Shown here: positions 56,601 to 62,600 of the stretch, one piece after another | Position numbering within the stretch: position 1 is the stretch's first letter | How the letters are laid out: every line of letters starts with the position of its first letter | DNA from: Stichopus chloronotus | Lineage: Eukaryota; Echinodermata; Holothuroidea; Aspidochirotida; Stichopodidae | Direction: 5' to 3' | Assembly (NCBI GenBank): GCA_021234535.1 | Contig: CM037850.1 | Location: 558,001-622,000 of the forward strand | Length of the DNA stretch: 64,000 nt | Translations under genes and position numbers: made by a program | The notes under the pieces: generated by a model | Told to the model about the DNA's origin: nothing | What the model saw: only the letters and a program-made list of their open reading frames with translations | The model's database searches: none

Positions 56601-59600
56601 AATCCAGGGGAGAATCTTTGTATTGTAGATGTATATTACGTATCACTGATACAGCTACCAACATTCTGACACCAGTAACAAAATTTCATTAACAGTTGAC
56701 AGACAATTTTCCCCCAGACAATTCTCAATGGACAATGCCCACTTGGACAAGTTTTCCATGGTCAATTTTCACCTGAACAACTCCCAACTTGGAGGATTTC
56801 CCATTAGACAATTGTTAGGAGGGAGATTGTCTACAGGGGAATTGTTAATAGCAAAAGGAAAATTGTGTGTAAGGGAGGGGGAAAGGTGACTGGTCACGAT
56901 ATCAACTTTGAATCACATTTGTGTTTAATATTTCATCTTCCTGAGGGCATCAAAAAGAGAAAAAGCGTTTTGCTAAACACCACTACCAGACCCCTTCCTC
57001 ACCATTCACACGATGGCAGGCATCTTCCTACATTCTCGTCGGGTGTATGCAGGACATACTTCAACTCATCTATGCTCTGATTTTCACTGAGAATGTGCGT
57101 GTTTTTGGACTGGAACTGTTTGGAAAATCTATGTCATAATTCTAGAAGAAGACACTGCTCTTACAAAATTTACTAGAGCTGCCTCCTTTGCACATCCACA
57201 TTTGTTTATACTTTTTCACTAATATTTGGCCCCTTTCCTGACAGATATCACCCTGGCTCTTAATGCTGGCAGTCCTGCACATCTTTTTCTGAACATTTCC
57301 CTACAAAATTTTAAAAAGTTTGTGAGAAATCATCATATTTACAAACTACACACCTTTTCCAGCTGTGGCACATTCTGTGTTGCTGTGATGCCTTTATTGA
57401 AGAGAGATATCATAACAGATGCAAAGCTGGTCAGATTGGTAGTATAGTGGCTGCCCTCCTTATCCAAGACCAGGTCCACGTAAAACAGACAATTCTTCTT
57501 TGGTCTGGAAATAAGCAAAAGAGGAGGATGAATCTACACAGGGTAAAACAGGGTAACAACTCTTGCTGTTGTTGTGTTTGTTTTATGTTTAAGTCTGATT
57601 GAAAGATGACTTACTTAAACTGGCTATGAATAAGATCATCTCCCCATTCCATTTCACCAGACAGCTCTAAAACTGAAAATGACGCATCCAGTAACATCTG
57701 AGTAAAGTTGACCAACGAGTCCTGCACCAGATATCTCAAAGAATCCTGAAAAACATTATACAAAGAAAACATGACTGAACATACTATATTTTTTACTTTC
57801 CACAATTAGATGATTTGAGTATATCAGAGTCATTAAGGACTTGTGTCTCTACACAATGTTAAAATGGTCTCTTCCATTGACTGAAAACAGTAGCATTGTT
57901 AACAGCTGTAACATATAGACACATATCTGGGCTAACGTTAAGAAGAAACTGTACTGGTCATGATGAGAAAACATCAGAACGACACCAGGAATTCTTCTGC
58001 ATATTAAATGAAACTTATCTAAAGATTAGCTGATAATTCAAAATGACAAACATTAATTCCTTCACATTTGATGTCTATTTTTATGAATATGATGGTCCAT
58101 ACCTGCATGCAAAATTTAACCATTTCCATGAAACTCTTGAGCTTTGATCTTTGGTAGACTTCCCAGTTTGTTTCATGGAGGTTGTACCATCCTTTGCCAA
58201 CATCCCTCAGACTGGTCCTGATTGCTGCCCTCAGGGTGGCGATCCAACTATCCTTCAGAAATAGTTGGACCTAAAGTAAACAGAAGCATCATTAACACTA
58301 AATGAGTCATTGAGGGATTAAGCCTTGACATTAATTGAGGGATTAATCCTTAATACGTTCACTCGGGGATTAATTCCTTCTCATTTTGCCGGTCTCCTGA
58401 GCAACACTCATTTCTCTTCATGAGTAGCTTTTATTCTGGTAGTTAACTTTCATAAAGCCAAACGAAATTTGTTTAAGATGCAACAAACAACAAATGCTTG
58501 CCAATTAGAAGTGAAGTAACCTTCAGATATTTGTAAAACAAGAAATTACATCCTAGGTCTATGAGTTAAGGAGACAGGAAGTATCCCAAAGTTGAAATCT
58601 TTATAGAAGACATGACCCAGTTAGTGTACAGTAATACAATCATATGCAACCATGTTAGTCCATTCAATGCATTACAGTCGTCATGCATGTCAAATGCTCC
58701 TGTGTATGAAGCACTTGTAAGTTGCAGGACACAAATAACATTCTTACAGGACGAAAAGATGGTTCAGACTTGTGAGCCACAAGTTCCAAACTAACGTAAG
58801 TTACTCAAAATGCCATGAAACCTCGACTGATGTCAGAAATTAACCATAATTTAATGATGGTAAACTGTATTATTCCCAAGGACATCAAAGATAAAAGCAG
58901 ATCATAAATCACTTTTTGACCTCTTCATAAACTTACCTGTGAACTGGCTTGACTTTGTGTTTGTTCAAATTCCTCCAGTCTGAGGTACTTGGTCATCGGA
59001 ACGTGAAATAGGGACGTCGCCGAGACTTTGTTGCACTCTGCACGTACTTTGTTCATGGCAAAAATAGCTTCCTCTCTGGTCAGCAGAGAGTTAAATGCAA
59101 AATTATCATATTGTTCCTCAAACGGGTAGGCAGGTACATCTGGATGAAACCCTGTGAATGGAAGGTGAGAAAGATATCTGCAACTAACATTCTACTATGT
59201 GGAAATAATATGACCTGAATGAAGACTGATTCCTCTTGACCTCAAATGACCTTTGACATATGCCTCTTGTGTTTAATGTAATATTCTTACATGCTACACA
59301 TGATGTAAAGACTGTCTTCAAAGCAAGATATCACAAGATATCAAGTACGGCATCATAAACACAGAAGCCAGCATGACTACATAGGTCAAAAAATGATTGT
59401 AGTCAAAAACCAAAATTAACTTTAACTCTGCAATTGTACTAAATGAACACAGGGTGTGATTCCTATTGAATTAGGCACTACGCATGGTAATGTGACCCTA
59501 AATGGTGGCCTCATTGCAAAGAAATGGCCATTGAGGGATCGCTACCATCTCAGGGTTCATAGCTTAGTCAGTGAGGAGCAGAGCTCTAAATCCTGAGGTC

Positions 59601-62600
59601 ATGGTGATTAATACCACATTGTAGCTTTTAAGTTCTTTGCCACTCACCAGTTTCTGGTACTTCTTCCACGACTGGTTCCGGCAAGGTGACAAAGGAGTAT
59701 GTATCTGGATCTGAGCTGACTATAGTGTCAAAGGTAATTCTGTTCATGGCTCTACAAAAGTCAATGTTCAACTCCTTCTCTAGGGTATGTATGTAGTCAT
59801 CCAAACTAGAAATAATGTTAAATAGGAACAGGAAATTGGACAAAATGACATAATTGATGGCAAAAAAATAAAATAATTCAAATAAAAAAACAGGCTAAAG
59901 TTCACTTTATAAAGAAAGTTGAATAAAGCAGATGGCATCATTGCATCTCAGGTGATAAAAATAGGTGATCAGATGTTGAGTATCTTTATCACCTTTAATA
60001 ACATTAGTCAATTTTGGTAAAACTCCCCTGACAAACCTCCACTGACTAGCATTATCCTCAGGTTTCTCATCCCTTTATTAATTCTCTTTGTCACAATTAT
60101 AGCTGTAGCAATCTTGATATTACTTTCTGCAATTCAGTGAAAGCTTTATTCATGGAGAATGAACTGTCAATGAAACATTAAATCTTTCCAGCATATTAAA
60201 AGTGAAAATAATAATTTCAAGAACCTTTTGGTTTTGTTGAGTGAAGGTGCTCCCTTGGCCCATTTGATCATCCTTTTCAGGGTCTCTGAGTCCAGTTCTC
60301 CAACGCCATCCATTGGCATGTAGTCTATGTACAGGTTGTAACGGAGTAGAGCCTCTGTGTGTCTCCTGAGGTGGAAAGCATCGTGTACGGCCTTGGCAAA
60401 GACGGAGGGATTCTCAGCGGCAAACATAAGGCGAATGCGTGGGATCCAGTACTGGTCAGCACGAAGCACCCGTGAACCTGAGCCGATGAAACACAGAATG
60501 AAATTTTAAAGAATGGTTGGCTAAAACTTGATGCACTAACATCATGTGCACTATCATATTTCTCAAAACACTTTTCATCTCTTAAGCTTCACATTATATT
60601 TACATTTCTGAGCACATATACGGCGATCAAAAAGTGCTGTATGTACTGCACATGATTATGAAAACAACTAAAGTGACAGACTTGGTAATATTTTAAAGCT
60701 TGAGGATAATCCTGAAATATTGAAAGCAACTGTGAAGTATCAAAAATAATCTTGAAATATTGAAGCTAGGGGAGAAATAATTGCATAAATAATATTGGTT
60801 AAAATTGGGGCGAAATAAAATGGTTGAAGACCCTGCAGCTGCTGCTAAGATGTGATAAGTAGGCCTCTTACAACTATGCATCATATTCTTGTTAAGAATG
60901 TCAGGAAAAAGTCACTACAATTAACGTTAAAGTAAGTTTTCTAACAACACCATTCAGTTTTTTTAATACCATTCTTTTTTAAACACTGTGAAAGGTTCTG
61001 TTTTGAGGTACAATTTAGTAGACATCCAATTACAGTCTTACTATACTATTTTTTTTAATACCATGAAAGCTTATTTTTTACGAGTACAATAATAAAGGGG
61101 CTTCAAATTATGCCAATTGTATTAGAAATACCACGGCTGGTTATGTTTTGGTTGCATACCATCCTCTGTAAATCCTCCATTAATGACAACCTGGTCGTTA
61201 TCGTCGAGAACACGTCCATTCATGTCTGTTTTCTGAACTAGATACTGCTGCGTTTCAGGATTGTAGTCCAACATGCCGACTTCAAACCATTCATACTCCA
61301 GACTTGGGTCTTTTGGGTCCACTGGAGAAAGAACAAAAGATAGTAATTGGGTCAATCTTTCATTAATTGGGTCAATCTTTCATGGATCTCAGAGAGCTGA
61401 CAGATTACAGATTACATACAGAACACATTACAGATAGCTAGAAGAGAAGGATTGTAGAGGGTGGACTTGCAACCTGTGGCCTAGGATTTCTACATGAAGA
61501 GGGTTGCGACAACTGACTATATGATACCACTTTGACTCCAACTGTGCAAACTTATTGATCCTTTGTGTGACATGAAAAAAGAGAATCGCCATTGAACATG
61601 TCTACTGTCACTTAATAAGTTCAGATCACATATCACCATTTGACTAACTTACATGCACATATGTACAATTTTCACACAGTTGGAGGCAACATGGTGCCTA
61701 AAATGACAGTTGTCACAACCCTCTAAGTATAAGAACCCTACTGCAGCCCCTTGATTCAAACAGGTTTGCCACACATGACTTACATGCTTCACTCATGTTT
61801 GACATTTAATACAGCAGATAGAGAATATATTACTTACATTTCTCAGGAGCATCCCAAGCTGGGAGAAGTGCCTTAGCAGGGATGGGTTTTCTAACTCCTG
61901 CCTCTTCTCCCATCCCCAGCCACTCTTCAGGAGTACGACAATCAAACTCCATGTCCGTGAATACCTCTAGAGGAAGGAAGGGCGGGAATGGTGCTGGATC
62001 GTTTGAGGTGTTTGCGCTATTCAACTTCACCTGAAAGTTTCCCTGGATTTGCTTTGGCATCAGTTCATTGGTATCGATGTCCATGGAGTCCAATAATGAC
62101 TCCAAGTTCTGGCTCTGGTAATCACGTTTCCTCCTCTCAATCTCAATTTTACGTGGGCAGTGGCCAGGGGGCACGAAGAAAGGTAACTGTACCTTTGGCA
62201 GGAATGACTTCTCTGGAAAGTCCTGCATAGCAAAAGAAAATGAAATGTGAAATTAGGGACAAACTGCTATTTTCTACATTAAACAAGTAATCCTACAACA
62301 AACTACCAAAGAAATCTATACATCATACTACCAGGTCACATACATTTTGATAAACCCTGAATAGCAGTGTAATTGTACTGTAATGTGAACAATCTTCCCT
62401 CCACATTCAAATTACTGGTTGGATGATGTGAGTAATATACTAACAGTAATTGGCAAAACACAGCTGTGTGTAATGATCCTTTAAAAATGGCAAGGGAGTA
62501 ATAAATCAGTTCTATTCTCGTTATGTGCACTGTAGAGCTGAAATGCAACCAGAATTAGAAGACAAAAGTTTAAAGCTAAGAGAGAACTACACTTGCAGTG

